Positions 10,278 to 19,541 of a stretch of DNA of 64,000 nucleotides are shown here, piece by piece. Made by a program: the position numbers and the translations under genes. Location of the stretch: the NCBI RefSeq assembly GCF_900156605.1, contig NZ_FTOA01000001.1, forward strand, positions 682,001 through 746,000. The letters run 5' to 3'. The stretch's first letter is position 1, and every line of letters begins with the position of its first letter. The notes under the pieces were generated by a model that did not search any database, was not told the origin of the DNA, and was given only the letters and a program-made list of their open reading frames with translations. Source of the stretch: Insolitispirillum peregrinum. GTDB lineage: Bacteria > Pseudomonadota > Alphaproteobacteria > Rhodospirillales > Rhodospirillaceae.

Positions 10278-10347
10278 GCAGTGAGCGCAAAAGTGATTCC
10301 GGTTTTGCGCAAAATCACTGCGTCAGGTTTAACGCACGCTGGTCTGG
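10278..10347 (+). repeat. Intergenic palindromic repeat, copy at 10.3 kb
   Basis: A 44-bp imperfect palindrome (10278-10321: gcagtga..gcgcaaaa..ttttgcgc..tcactgc) is preceded by tctaga. It runs directly into a second module, gcgtcaggtttaacgcacgc followed by tggtctgg, which recurs beside the greB/etfA repeats at 43.85 kb. The palindrome has the same architecture as the GAAAAGTGGGAACCGGTTTTC-type repeats at 29.0 and 43.7 kb: outer arms, an A-rich bulge, inner arms and a conserved loop. Confidence 0.75.
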
Positions 10348-10764
10348 GGCGAGCTGAAGGACCGATAAGCCCGGCAGGAATATTGTCTCAATGATGTTTC
10401 TGCCTGGGCATATTGGTGCAGATTTGCAGGGAAAAATTCATCAAATTGCGTTCAATTGACCAGGCAGGCTGATTTGGTGTTGGCCTTTTGGGGTAAGGAC
10501 GTGTACCCTGCATGGAGCAGTATGATTGTCATGCGTCCTTTTGGTTGATGGCCCTGTGATTTGTTTTTCAGGGCTGACGTGTGATAGGTGGGCATGGGGT
10601 GAACATGCCCTGCGAAGATGGGAATGTGGTGGGTAGCGCAGGAAAAGCTGAAGTGCTTTCTTTCCCGACGAACGCCGCCAGTTTTCATGAGGATTGTAGA
10701 TCTGGGGAATGAGCGCCCTCTGGAATGAGAGGGCTGTTTTTGGGGTGTGAAGGAGAGGCATGCC
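10348..10764 (+). other. Structured non-coding stretch with hairpins, possible leader or small RNA
   Basis: No protein-coding frame here looks real. The stretch carries several hairpins: gccctg/cagggc (10551-10574), gggcatg/catgccc (10590-10610), and gccctct/agagggc (10715-10734) followed by tgttttt. The last resembles an intrinsic terminator only 24 bp before the next start codon. It could end an upstream small RNA or act as an attenuator of the following gene. I recognise no named RNA family. Confidence 0.35.
10715..10741 (+). terminator. Hairpin plus T-tract upstream of the small protein at 10765
   Basis: A 7-bp GC-rich stem (gccctct/agagggc) with a 6-nt loop is followed by TGTTTTT. Since the nearest upstream plus-strand gene ends 450 bp away, it more likely terminates an unannotated transcript or attenuates the downstream gene. 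Confidence 0.5.
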
Positions 10765-11187
10765 ATGAGCCTCAAGGTTGGACAGCAGACAATTACGATG
10801 CCGTCAGCATCGACGTCGCGCACTGCGGCGGCGAACCACGCTGCGCCAACCGATCTGTTTCAGCAAGTCAGCGGCCTGTCCGGGGCCAACACTGCTGGAC
10901 CGGATAGCGACACCCTTGATTTCAGCAGCAGTTGGGGTGGCTTCCAGAGCTATGATGATCGTGGGCAGAAAAAGGGCAACCGCTCGCTGCTCGACGGTGT
11001 TCGCTTTGGGGACATTCTGGCTACCGAGGAAGTTGGGACCACGCTGGTCAATTATCAGGCCATGCATGACGTCCTGCCGATGCCGACCCTGCGCTTCGGG
11101 GCGATGCTGTACGAAAATGCGATGCGGGCAGTGACCAATAATGGTGTGGTCCGTCCCCTTGGTGGGACCGTCAACCGCTTGCTGTAA
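10765..11187 (+). CDS. Hypothetical protein, 140 aa
   Basis: I do not recognise the family. The chosen ATG (MSLKVGQQTITM) follows a GGAGAGG ribosome-binding site. The N-terminal ~70 residues are Ser/Thr/Ala-rich and low in complexity, with no signal peptide or membrane span. The C-terminal half (LLDGVRFGDILATEEVGTTL onward) looks folded. The next gene encodes a small protein resembling the C-terminus of flagellar rod proteins, so a motility-related or surface role is possible, but this is only context. Confidence 0.6.
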   Translation: MSLKVGQQTITMPSASTSRTAAANHAAPTDLFQQVSGLSGANTAGPDSDTLDFSSSWGGFQSYDDRGQKKGNRSLLDGVRFGDILATEEVGTTLVNYQAMHDVLPMPTLRFGAMLYENAMRAVTNNGVVRPLGGTVNRLL

Positions 11188-11259
11188 AGCCCCGCTCTTG
11201 TCAGAGCGGGCAGCCTTCCCCAAATCAAAAGCGTGCTTTTTGGGATAGGAACCCCGATC

Positions 11260-11613
11260 ATGTCTGATTCCTTGTCAATGGCATTGGCCGGATTGCGCAA
11301 CGCCGAGCAGCAGGCTGCGACGGCCGCGATCCACCTTGCCCACTCGAATTCCAGCGTTCAGGCTGAAGCCGAGAACGAAGCCCTGCGCAGCAACGCAGCA
11401 GCCTCTACCGGTCGGACGCAGATGGTGGATCAGGCGGCGGTCTGGTCGGCACGGGCCCCCGAGCAACAGGCTGTGCCCGCCGCAGAGGCTGCGACGGACC
11501 CGGTCAGCGATGTTGTTCAGTTGCAACAGGCCAGCAATGCCTATGCTGCCAGTGCCACCATGGTGAGCGCAGAAGAGAAAATGACCCAGCAGGCCCTGAG
11601 CGTTCTGGGTTGA
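11260..11613 (+). CDS. Small protein resembling flagellar rod/hook C-terminal helices
   Basis: This 117-residue soluble protein has an Ala/Gln-rich composition. Its N-terminus (MSDSLSMALAGLRNAEQQAA) and its C-terminus (DVVQLQQASNAYAASATM, then EKMTQQALSVLG) match the pattern of the paired helices of flagellar axial proteins (compare the Q..A-Y-x-A-N motif of FlgB/FlgC/FlgE). No full rod domain is present. It is therefore either a divergent short axial-like protein or an unrelated helical protein. Three 14-bp tandem repeats span its stop codon. Confidence 0.6.
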   Translation: MSDSLSMALAGLRNAEQQAATAAIHLAHSNSSVQAEAENEALRSNAAASTGRTQMVDQAAVWSARAPEQQAVPAAEAATDPVSDVVQLQQASNAYAASATMVSAEEKMTQQALSVLG

Positions 11614-11638
11614 GCGTTCTGGGTTGAGCGTTCAGGGG
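11597..11638 (+). repeat. Three tandem 14-bp units across a stop codon
   Basis: The unit tgagcgttctgggt occurs at 11597-11610 and 11611-11624, followed by a variant tgagcgttcagggg (11625-11638). The TGA stop of the small protein is the first triplet of the second unit, so slippage could alter the C-terminus. Confidence 0.85.
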
Positions 11639-11674
11639 TAAGATGACGCCTTGTCAGGATCGGGAGCACACACG

Positions 11675-13363
11675 ATGAGTGCCGGGCTGGAACCTCCTGA
11701 CGGGCAAGGTAACGACGCCGCCGAGCGATCGCGCATCCTGTTGTATCATCAGGCCAGTAAGCATTCCTCACGTGGGTATGCTCCATCGCCGGGATTCCTT
11801 GACTGGGACTCTCAGCCGGACCCCTTTCGGACCTTTGAGCAGACCCGGCGTATTCCCCTGCCGCTGCACCGGCGCGTTCAGGCTGCTGGATTCCATCAGC
11901 TGCATCGGGACGCACTGCCATCGTTGTCTTTCAGTGCCTCAACCATTGGGCTGCTGTGCGAACTGGCATGGGGGCTGAGTGCATGGAAAGCCGCCGATGG
12001 GGCTCGCTGGGCTTTGCGCTGTGTGCCATCAAGTGGCAACCTGCACCCAACCGAAGCCTATCTGCTGCTGTGGGGAGAGGCGGTTGGGCTGCCTGCCGGG
12101 GTTTATCATTATCACCCGCTGGATCATGCGCTGGAATGCCGGGCCGAACTGGGCGAACAGCAGGTTCAGGCATTGCGGCATGCCTATCCTGACCATGTCG
12201 GCATGGCCGGGCTGTCGTCGATTGGCTGGCGGGAAGAGTGGAAATATGGCTCGCGCGCGTTCCGCTATTGCCAACTGGATGTGGGGCATGCGGTCGGAAG
12301 CCTGGCCTATGCCGCGCGCGTCTGTGGCTGGGGGGCTGCCGTTGACCCACGGCTGACCGATGATGATATCGAAGCCCTGCTGGGGCTGAGCGATCGCGAC
12401 AGCTATGCGGATCGGGAACGGGAACGCCCGGACGTGCTGATCTGGCTTGAAAGCCGTGGTCAACAGGCGCTGCCGCCCGATCTGGCACCACTTCGTGCGG
12501 TGACCGGAACAGTGACCTGGCAGGGGCGGGCCTCGCAGGTCGGCCGTGAAATGATTGTCTGGCCAGAGGTGGCGCTGGCCGAATCCGTGACCCGGAAAAC
12601 GGTGGACGTGCCCGTCTGCTGGCCTGAACCCCGGTGCTTGCCAGTGGACCCGGCCCCTGAACATGACTGCCCGGCAGACAGGCTGATTCGCCAGCGCCGT
12701 AGCGCCCAGCGCATGGACCCGGCGGGAACGATGCATGCCGCGGATTTCCGGCGGTTGCTCGGGCGCGTGTTGCCGGGGGTGGAGAGATGGTCGCCGCTGC
12801 ATGCTCTGCCGTTTCAGCCTGCCATCCAGCTGATGTTTCTGGTGCATGGTGTCGAGGGTTTTGCCCCCGGGGCCTACCTTCTGGACCGGGGGCTACCGGA
12901 CTGGCCGCAATGGTCCGCCGGGCGACCGTGGCAGGCTGCCGATCCGCATCTGCCCCTGTATGGCTTGCCCGAGGCGCAGGACCTGCGGCGACTGGCCTCG
13001 CAGATGTCGTGCTATCAGGGCATTGCAGGGCGGGGCGCTGTGACAGTGGTGATGGTGGCCGATATGGCCGAAACGCTGGCCCGCGAAGGGGCGTGGGCCT
13101 ATCGGCGTCTGCACTGGGAAGCCGGGCTGTTGGGACAAATCCTCTATCTGGAGGCCGAAGCCAGCGGTTTGCGCGGCACCGGCATCGGGTGCTTCATGGA
13201 TGATGACAGCGTGGCCCTCAGCGGGCTGCGCGGTGGGGCGGATGGTCGTTGGCAAACGGTCTATCATTTCACCATCGGGGCGGCGATTGACGACCCGCGC
13301 CTGCAAAGCGAACCGGCCTATCCTGTTGCTGTTTCTCTTGACGGATCAGCGCAGGAAGGCTGA
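11675..13363 (+). CDS. SagB/ThcOx-type dehydrogenase with two nitroreductase-like domains
   Basis: The 562-residue protein has two nitroreductase-fold halves. The first (about residues 60-260) contains SFSASTIGLLCELAWGLSAW and VPSSGNLHPTEAYLLLWG, typical of SagB flavoproteins. The second (about 330-550) starts RQRRSAQRMD and ends with GTGIGCFMDDD and VYHFTIGAAIDDPRL. SagB enzymes use FMN to oxidise azolines to azoles in peptide natural products, but many stand-alone two-domain homologs have unknown substrates. No cyclodehydratase, precursor peptide or transporter of such a cluster is visible nearby. The start is set by an upstream CGGGAG box. The small gene at 13416 follows after 52 bp. Confidence 0.85.
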   Translation: MSAGLEPPDGQGNDAAERSRILLYHQASKHSSRGYAPSPGFLDWDSQPDPFRTFEQTRRIPLPLHRRVQAAGFHQLHRDALPSLSFSASTIGLLCELAWGLSAWKAADGARWALRCVPSSGNLHPTEAYLLLWGEAVGLPAGVYHYHPLDHALECRAELGEQQVQALRHAYPDHVGMAGLSSIGWREEWKYGSRAFRYCQLDVGHAVGSLAYAARVCGWGAAVDPRLTDDDIEALLGLSDRDSYADRERERPDVLIWLESRGQQALPPDLAPLRAVTGTVTWQGRASQVGREMIVWPEVALAESVTRKTVDVPVCWPEPRCLPVDPAPEHDCPADRLIRQRRSAQRMDPAGTMHAADFRRLLGRVLPGVERWSPLHALPFQPAIQLMFLVHGVEGFAPGAYLLDRGLPDWPQWSAGRPWQAADPHLPLYGLPEAQDLRRLASQMSCYQGIAGRGAVTVVMVADMAETLAREGAWAYRRLHWEAGLLGQILYLEAEASGLRGTGIGCFMDDDSVALSGLRGGADGRWQTVYHFTIGAAIDDPRLQSEPAYPVAVSLDGSAQEG

Positions 13364-13415
13364 AATACCACTGGCTCCCCCAAGGCCCTCCCACCCTGAG
13401 ACCGGAGCCTTGTTG

Positions 13416-13736
13416 ATGCCTGTTCCCGATATTGACGATTACCTTGACCTGTTCCGGCTGTACGGCGGTCGGCTGGACAAGATCTATCTGACCTCCGAAA
13501 AAGAAGATCAGTACCGGTTCCTGTTCGAGCAGGTGTGCCGGTTGCTGGCGCAGTCTTCGGGCTTTAACCTTGCCATGCCCCGCCCCTTTGTCACCACGGC
13601 ACAGAAGTATCTGGCCGGGGATGCCGGTGCGCTCGCCAAGCTGTCCGACCCGGAGGTCCGTCACTTCATGCTGAGTGACCTGTATGACTATATCGAGTTA
13701 CAGGCGCGCCTTGCGGGCAAATGGTCCGAGCTGTGA
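13416..13736 (+). CDS. Hypothetical protein, 106 aa
   Basis: I do not recognise the family. The protein starts MPVPDIDDYLDLFRLYGG, is acidic and soluble, and appears all-helical, with no cysteine pairs, signal peptide or membrane segment. It follows the SagB-type gene by 52 bp on the same strand and probably shares its transcript. A hairpin overlapping its stop codon ends the transcription unit. Confidence 0.65.
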   Translation: MPVPDIDDYLDLFRLYGGRLDKIYLTSEKEDQYRFLFEQVCRLLAQSSGFNLAMPRPFVTTAQKYLAGDAGALAKLSDPEVRHFMLSDLYDYIELQARLAGKWSEL

Positions 13737-13768
13737 GCTTTCAATGTGAACCATGCTCACAGCTTTTC
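13729..13768 (+). terminator. Terminator hairpin overlapping two convergent stop codons
   Basis: A 10-bp perfect stem (agctgtgagc at 13729-13738, gctcacagct at 13755-13764) is followed by TTTT. The left arm contains the TGA of the plus-strand gene, and the loop carries the stop of the convergent copper ATPase gene. Confidence 0.65.
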
Positions 13769-16185
13769 GCAACAACAATGCGCCAGCGGCGTAGCAGCAG
13801 GGAATTACTGACCACGCTGACACTGGAAAAGGCCATCGCCGCCCCGGCTAGCGCCGGGCTGAGGCTGCCACTGGCAGCCAGCGGCAGGGCGACCACGTTG
13901 TAGGCAAAAGCCCAGAACAGGTTCTGGCGGATTTTGCGATAGGTGGCGGCGCTGATGTCCAGCGCTTGCGCCACCAGTGCCGGATCACTGCGCATCAGGG
14001 TCAGGTCGGCGGTTTCCATCGCCACATCCGATCCGCTGCCCATCGCCATTGCCACATCGGCCTTGGCCAGAGCGGGAGCATCGTTGACACCATCCCCGAC
14101 CATGGCGACGATATATCCCTGTGCCTGCAAGGATTCGACCTGCGCGGCTTTTTGATCGGGCAGGACTTCGGCCCGGATATCGCTGATCCCCAGCGGGGTG
14201 GCAATCGCTTCGGCGGTTTTGGCCCGGTCGCCGGTCAGCATCACCACATGAACGCCAGCCTGCTGCAACGCCTGTACCGCTGCTGCTGCCGTTGGGCGGG
14301 CGGCGTCGCTGAGGGCGATCAGGCCGTTCAGCGACGGGCCGTGTCCGCCATCCTGCGCTGCCCAGATCACGCTGTTGCCCTGCTGTTCCAGGTCGCTGGC
14401 CGTTTGCTCCAGCGCAGGTGGCACCGCCACTCCGTTCAGCTCCATAAAGACCCGACTGCCAATGATCACCGAAGCCCCGGCAAGGGTGGCCTGAATGCCG
14501 CGGCCGGGGACAGCCTGAAAGCCTTGCAGGGGCGGCAAGGGCAGGGACCGGCTGGCGGCTTCGCTGAGGATCGCTTTGCCAAGCGGGTGTTCGCTGCCCT
14601 GCTGGGCGGCGGCGACCAGCGTCAACAGCGCCTCGGGTGTTCCCGTGACCGGATGCAGGCTGCCGACCGTCGGCTGCCCAATGGTCAGGGTGCCGGTCTT
14701 GTCAAACACCACGGCGGTGACGGCATGGGCGCGTTCCAGGGCTTCGGCATTCTTGATCAGGATGCCATGACGGGCGGCAACGCCGGTGCCAACCATGATG
14801 GCGGTCGGTGTTGCCAGCCCCAGAGCGCAGGGGCAGGCGATCACCAGTACCGCGACGGCGGCGGCAAAGGCCAGATTGGGAGCCCCGAAACCCAACCACC
14901 AGACCGCAAAGGTCATCGCGGCCAGCACCAGAACCACCGGGACAAAGATAGCTGAAATACGGTCAACCAGTTTCTGCACCGGTGCCTTTGACGCTTGCGC
15001 ATCGGAGACCAGCCGGATGATGCGGGCCAGCGTGCTGTTGCTGCCGACAGCGGTTGTCTCGACGATCAGCAGGCCGGTTCCGTTGATGGCTCCGCCGGTA
15101 ACGCTGTCTCCGGGGGCCTTGGCAACAGGCAGGCTTTCGCCGGTCAGCAGGCTTTCGTCAACCGCGCTGTCCCCCTTGACCACCACACCATCGACCGGAA
15201 AACGCTCGCCGGGGCGCACGATTACCTGATCTCCCAACGCGACGGCTTCGGGGGGAAGCTCGACCTCTTGCCCGTTGCGCAGCACGCGAGCGACGGGGGG
15301 GCGGAGGGCCATCAGGGCATGGATGGCAGCCGCTGCACCGCGTTTGGCCCGTCCTTCCAGCCATTTGCCCAGCAGGACCAGCGTCACCACCACCGCCGAG
15401 GCTTCGAAATACAGTTCGGGGTGGTGCGGGATGGTGAAGGTGCGCCATGCCGACAGGCCCCAGGCGGCCGAGGTTCCCAGCACCACCAGCACATCCATGT
15501 TGCCACTGCCCGAGCGCAGGCTTTTCCACGCGCCGCGATAAAAGCGCAGCCCGACGGTGAACTGGACAATCGAGGCCAACAGCAGTTGCACCATCGGCGG
15601 CAACCGCCATGACAGCAGGCCAAAATGCGCCAGCATTTCGCTGAGTAGGGGCAGGGTCAGGGCTGCCGACAGCAGCACGACGGTCAGATCGTGGCGGCTG
15701 GCTTTGCGGGCGGTGGCCATTGCCTGCTGATGTTGTTCGGCGTCCGAGGTGAGCAGGGTTCCGCTGAAGCCGGCCCGCTGGACGGCATCCAGAATGTCTG
15801 CCGGGGGCACAACACCGGTCGGAACGGTCAGTCTGGCCTGTTCGGTGGCAAGATTGACGCTGACGCTGTGGATGCCGGGAACCTTGCCAAGAACCTTTTC
15901 CAGCCGGGTCGAGCAGGCGGCGCAGGTCATGCCACCAATCTGGACGGTCAGGGTTTGCTCGGGGACGCTGAAACCGGCGGCACTGACCGCCTGCGCCAAT
16001 GCCTCGGTGGTGGTGCTGGCAGGGTCAAAGGTGATGTCGGCCCGCTCGCTGGCCAGACTGACGTCGGCACTCTGCACGCCGGGTTGTTTCCCCAGCACGC
16101 GCTGCAATCGCCCGGAACAGGCGGCACAGGTCATGCCGTTGATGGGGAAGCTGGCTTTTTTCAGCGCGGCGGCAGAATGGCTCAT
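13741..16185 (-). CDS. copA: Copper-translocating P1B-type ATPase
   Basis: From the ATG at 16185 ([20 protein letters not shown]) the protein is 814 residues. Two N-terminal heavy-metal-associated domains carry [10 protein letters not shown] and [10 protein letters not shown]. They are followed by membrane segments, the actuator TGES motif, the transmembrane CPC metal site ([11 protein letters not shown]), the phosphorylation motif DKTGTLT, the HP locus (SEHPLG), and [13 protein letters not shown] plus two CxxC domains indicates Cu(I)/Ag(I) export across the inner membrane. An upstream open extension to 16401 is ignored. No copper regulator or chaperone gene is adjacent. It converges on the hypothetical gene with 4 bp between stops. 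Confidence 0.96.
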   Translation of the reverse strand: MSHSAAALKKASFPINGMTCAACSGRLQRVLGKQPGVQSADVSLASERADITFDPASTTTEALAQAVSAAGFSVPEQTLTVQIGGMTCAACSTRLEKVLGKVPGIHSVSVNLATEQARLTVPTGVVPPADILDAVQRAGFSGTLLTSDAEQHQQAMATARKASRHDLTVVLLSAALTLPLLSEMLAHFGLLSWRLPPMVQLLLASIVQFTVGLRFYRGAWKSLRSGSGNMDVLVVLGTSAAWGLSAWRTFTIPHHPELYFEASAVVVTLVLLGKWLEGRAKRGAAAAIHALMALRPPVARVLRNGQEVELPPEAVALGDQVIVRPGERFPVDGVVVKGDSAVDESLLTGESLPVAKAPGDSVTGGAINGTGLLIVETTAVGSNSTLARIIRLVSDAQASKAPVQKLVDRISAIFVPVVLVLAAMTFAVWWLGFGAPNLAFAAAVAVLVIACPCALGLATPTAIMVGTGVAARHGILIKNAEALERAHAVTAVVFDKTGTLTIGQPTVGSLHPVTGTPEALLTLVAAAQQGSEHPLGKAILSEAASRSLPLPPLQGFQAVPGRGIQATLAGASVIIGSRVFMELNGVAVPPALEQTASDLEQQGNSVIWAAQDGGHGPSLNGLIALSDAARPTAAAAVQALQQAGVHVVMLTGDRAKTAEAIATPLGISDIRAEVLPDQKAAQVESLQAQGYIVAMVGDGVNDAPALAKADVAMAMGSGSDVAMETADLTLMRSDPALVAQALDISAATYRKIRQNLFWAFAYNVVALPLAASGSLSPALAGAAMAFSSVSVVSNSLLLRRWRIVVAKSCEHGSH

Positions 16186-16279
16186 GACGGCGAGGCTTTC
16201 GTCAGGGAAAGGCGGCTGTCTCGATATAGAAGGCCCGCAGCGGGAACGGTCAAGGGGGTGATCGGGAATAAGCAAGCAT

Positions 16280-17440
16280 TTAACGCGGGCTGCGGACAAA
16301 AGCGTAACCGCACAGGCTGGCAAGGATCGACAGGACCATCGCACCCAGAAACGCCAGTCCGCCAAAGGCCTGATAGGCCGGTCCGGCTGCCAGCAGAGCA
16401 ATACCGGGGATCAGGCCCATCGCAACCGACGAATACAGCGCCTGGGCGCGGACTTGCAGGCGAGGATCAACGTCGCGGGCGATGGTGTGCATGGCGCCCA
16501 GATGGGTGGCCCCAAAGGTTGCGGCGTGCAGGGTCTGGAACGGAGCCAGCCCCAATGGAGACGTGATGAAGGCCAGTGCAGCCCAGCGGACAATGCCGGT
16601 GACGGCGCCGAACAACACCAGCTTGTCGGCACCGACCTTTTGCACAATCCGGCCGGAAAAGGCGAACAGGGCAATTTCGGCAACCACGCCAATGCTCCAC
16701 AACAGCCCGATGGTGCCACCGTCCAGCCCCTGAGACTGCCAATACAGGGTGGCAAAGCCATAATAGACGCAGTGGCTGGCCTGCGTGATGGCGGCGGTGC
16801 CCAGAAACAGCAGATAGCGGCGGTTGCGGAACAGCGCCCTAAAGGGAAGTTTAGGGCCGCTGCGGCTGATCAGTGGCGGATCGGGCGCGCGCACGACGGT
16901 CACCACCGTTGCGGCCACTCCGAGCAGGATCAGCCACAGGATGCCGGACGCCGCCCAGTGATCGACCGCTTGCCCGGCCAGTGCGGACAGGGCGATGAAC
17001 GACAGCGACCCCCACAGGCGGGTGCGGCCATAGTCAAGGCGTCCCTGTGTGGTCAGGGTCATGGTGATGGTTTCGGTCAGCGGCATCAGTCCGGCCAGCA
17101 GGGAGCCAGCGAGAACCCCCAGACACAACAGGGCAGGAAAGCTGTAGGCAAACGGATAGAGGGCGTATAGCAGCATTGATGCCGAGGCGAGGGCAATCAT
17201 CACCATCCGGCGGTGCCCCCGGCTATCAACAAACTGCGCAATCAAGGGGTTGGTGACCACCTTGGCCCAATAGATCGCCCCCAGCAGGATACCGATTTCG
17301 ACCGGCTGCATGCCCCGGTCCTTCAGCCACAGCGGCCAGAACGGCATCTGGACCCCGATCACCGAGAACAGGGCGGCATAGAGGAACCCCAGACGCAGCC
17401 CTTCGGACGAGCGGGGAGGGACGGGCGGGCGTGATGTCAT
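16280..17440 (-). CDS. MFS transporter (PPP/HcaT-like, MFS_1-like family)
   Basis: The 386-residue protein has about 12 membrane segments. Its N-terminal segment ([20 protein letters not shown], then LKDRG) and the following [20 protein letters not shown] match the 3-phenylpropionate/HcaT-like branch of the major facilitator superfamily. The substrate is unknown. The ATG at 17440 (MTSRPPVPP) is preferred over an open extension of 10 residues. It lies 94 bp upstream of copA on the same strand but shares no obvious function with it, and is divergent from the acyl-CoA synthetase. Confidence 0.85.
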   Translation of the reverse strand: MTSRPPVPPRSSEGLRLGFLYAALFSVIGVQMPFWPLWLKDRGMQPVEIGILLGAIYWAKVVTNPLIAQFVDSRGHRRMVMIALASASMLLYALYPFAYSFPALLCLGVLAGSLLAGLMPLTETITMTLTTQGRLDYGRTRLWGSLSFIALSALAGQAVDHWAASGILWLILLGVAATVVTVVRAPDPPLISRSGPKLPFRALFRNRRYLLFLGTAAITQASHCVYYGFATLYWQSQGLDGGTIGLLWSIGVVAEIALFAFSGRIVQKVGADKLVLFGAVTGIVRWAALAFITSPLGLAPFQTLHAATFGATHLGAMHTIARDVDPRLQVRAQALYSSVAMGLIPGIALLAAGPAYQAFGGLAFLGAMVLSILASLCGYAFVRSPR

Positions 17441-17775
17441 GTGCAGGACAGCCAGAGGCAAGGCCCGCACGGCGGGCGATACGGTGGGCGAAAGTGCCGG
17501 AAAAGCCCGCCATGATGCTCTTTCGTCCAGGGAAGGGCAAGGGGCGAGATGCAGGGCGAAAAATAACCATAATCTCCCTGCATGGCAGGCATTGCCGAAC
17601 AGGGGGTGCTGGAGTTAAAGTAAGGTTTAGAGCGTTGCACGGGGTGGTCGGCAAAAAGCCCGGGAACCGGTGTTTTCTGACTGCGGTGTGACGTCAAGGA
17701 AAAGACTGTCGTGCTTTGTGCGGGTTGCGTGCACGATGGTCTGGTTCGGTTAAAATCAATCGTGGAGGAAACACC
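17441..17775. other. Divergent intergenic region, MFS transporter / acyl-CoA synthetase
   Basis: These 335 bp must hold promoters for both divergent genes. I see no convincing -35/-10 pair, operator palindrome or RNA element. A GGAGGA box at 17764 precedes the GTG start of the synthetase. Confidence 0.3.
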
Positions 17776-19428
17776 GTGACCGGCACCAATCCCTATGAGT
17801 TGCACCTGGACCGCAATGCGGCGAACTATGTTCCGCTGACCCCGCTGTCGATGATCAAGCGGGCGGCGCACGTGTTCCCGGATCGGACTTCGGTGGTTCA
17901 TGGTGCGCGCCGTTTCACCTGGAAAGAAACCTATGCCCGCAGCCGTCAACTGGCCTCTGTGCTGGAACGGCTGGGCGTTCAGACCGGGGATACGGTGTCG
18001 ATTCTGGCGCACAACACGCCGGAAATGTACGAAGCCCATTTCGGGGTGCCGATGTGCGGCGGCGTTCTGAACGCCATCAACACCCGTCTGGATGCGGACA
18101 ACATCGCCTTCATTCTCGATCACGGCGAATGCAAGATCCTGATTGCCGACCGCGAATTCGGTGAACTGGTGACCCATATTCTCGGCAAGGTCGCCTATAA
18201 GCCGAAGGTGTTCTTCATTGATGATCCGGAATGCGACAATCCCGGCCCGGCGATCGGCGAAAAGGATTACGAGGCGCTGATTGCCGATGGTGATCCGGAT
18301 TACGCGTGGAAAATGCCGGACAATGAATGGGATGCCATTGCCCTGAACTACACCTCGGGCACCACCGGCAACCCCAAGGGGGTGGTCTATCACCATCGTG
18401 GTGCCTATCTGACCGCCGTGTCGAACGCGCTCGACTGGAATATGGACAAGCATCCGGTTCTGTTGTCGAACGTGCCGATGTTCCACTGCAACGCCTGGTG
18501 TTTCCCGTGGACGGTGGCGATGAAGGCCGGGACTTTTGTCTGTCAGCGCCGGGTGTCGGCCAAGGTGATCTATGATGCGATTGCCGATCACAAGGTGGCC
18601 TACATCAACGGGGCGCCGATCGTTCTGGGGTTGATCCTGAACGCCCGCGAAGATGAAAAGCGCGAGTTCAACCACATCGTCAACGTGATGACCGCCGCCG
18701 CCCCGCCGCCGGCAAGTGTGCTGGCCGGGATGGAGCGTGAAGGCTTCCGCGTGACCCACGTCTATGGCCTGACCGAAACCTATGGCCCGAGTGTGGTGTG
18801 TGCGTGGAAAGACGAGTGGGACGTCAACGACATGGACGAACGCGCCCGTCTGAAGTCCCGTCAGGGGGTGGCCTATACCGCGCAGGAAGACCTGATGGTC
18901 GCCGACGCGGAAACCATGCAGCCGGTGCCGTGGGATGGGCAGACGCTGGGCGAAGTGTTCTGCCGTGGCAATCAGGTGATGAAGGGTTACCTCAAGAACC
19001 CGCGCGCCAGCGACGAGGCCTTTGCCGGTGGCTGGTTCCATACCGGTGACCTGGGGGTGATGCACCCCGATGGCTATATTCAGCTGAAGGACCGCTCCAA
19101 GGACATCATCATCTCGGGCGGGGAAAACATCTCCTCGATCGAAGTCGAAGGCGTCCTGCACAAGCATCCGGCGGTGGCACTGGCCGCTGTGGTGGCCAAG
19201 CCCGATGAAAAGTGGGGGGAAACCCCGTGCGCCTTCATCGAGCTTAAGCCCGGCTCCTCGGTCACCATCGAGGACATGAAGGCGTTCTGCCGCGACAATC
19301 TGGCGCACTTCAAGTGCCCGCGTGACATTCGCTTCATCGAGCTGCCGAAGACCTCGACCGGGAAAATCCAGAAATTCATCCTGCGCAAGCAGTTGCAGGA
19401 TGAAGTCGGTGACAGCATTCCGTTGTGA
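17776..19428 (+). CDS. AMP-forming acyl-CoA synthetase
   Basis: Translation starts at GTG 17776 (VTGTNPYELHLDRN), 7 bp after a GGAGGA box, giving 550 residues. ANL-superfamily motifs are all present: P-loop-like YTSGTTGNPKG, YGLTETYGP, the hinge DRSKDIIISGGENISSIEVE, and the C-terminal catalytic lysine in PKTSTGKIQK. It activates a fatty or other carboxylic acid to its acyl-CoA through an acyl-AMP. The sequence resembles the medium/long-chain group that also includes methylmercaptopropionyl-CoA ligases; chain length cannot be decided here. It is monocistronic with its own terminator. Confidence 0.92.
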   Translation: MTGTNPYELHLDRNAANYVPLTPLSMIKRAAHVFPDRTSVVHGARRFTWKETYARSRQLASVLERLGVQTGDTVSILAHNTPEMYEAHFGVPMCGGVLNAINTRLDADNIAFILDHGECKILIADREFGELVTHILGKVAYKPKVFFIDDPECDNPGPAIGEKDYEALIADGDPDYAWKMPDNEWDAIALNYTSGTTGNPKGVVYHHRGAYLTAVSNALDWNMDKHPVLLSNVPMFHCNAWCFPWTVAMKAGTFVCQRRVSAKVIYDAIADHKVAYINGAPIVLGLILNAREDEKREFNHIVNVMTAAAPPPASVLAGMEREGFRVTHVYGLTETYGPSVVCAWKDEWDVNDMDERARLKSRQGVAYTAQEDLMVADAETMQPVPWDGQTLGEVFCRGNQVMKGYLKNPRASDEAFAGGWFHTGDLGVMHPDGYIQLKDRSKDIIISGGENISSIEVEGVLHKHPAVALAAVVAKPDEKWGETPCAFIELKPGSSVTIEDMKAFCRDNLAHFKCPRDIRFIELPKTSTGKIQKFILRKQLQDEVGDSIPL

Positions 19429-19466
19429 GGCTGATCACCCCATAACTGACCATAACTGCCATGATG

Positions 19467-19500
19467 AGGCCGCCCCTTGTTGACAGGGGGCGGCCTTTGT
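19467..19500 (+). terminator. Terminator of the acyl-CoA synthetase gene
   Basis: A 10-bp perfect stem (aggccgcccc / ggggcggcct) with a 10-nt loop is followed by a short T tract, 38 bp past the stop codon. Confidence 0.8.
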
Positions 19501-19541
19501 CATGAAACTCTCTGTGCAGGGCAGAAAGAAGGGTGGGGCGA

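Noticed and set aside
10452-10823. Minus-strand frames of 106 and 123 codons
   Set aside because: No start signals, no domain, and they overlap the hairpins and the start of the plus-strand 140-aa gene.
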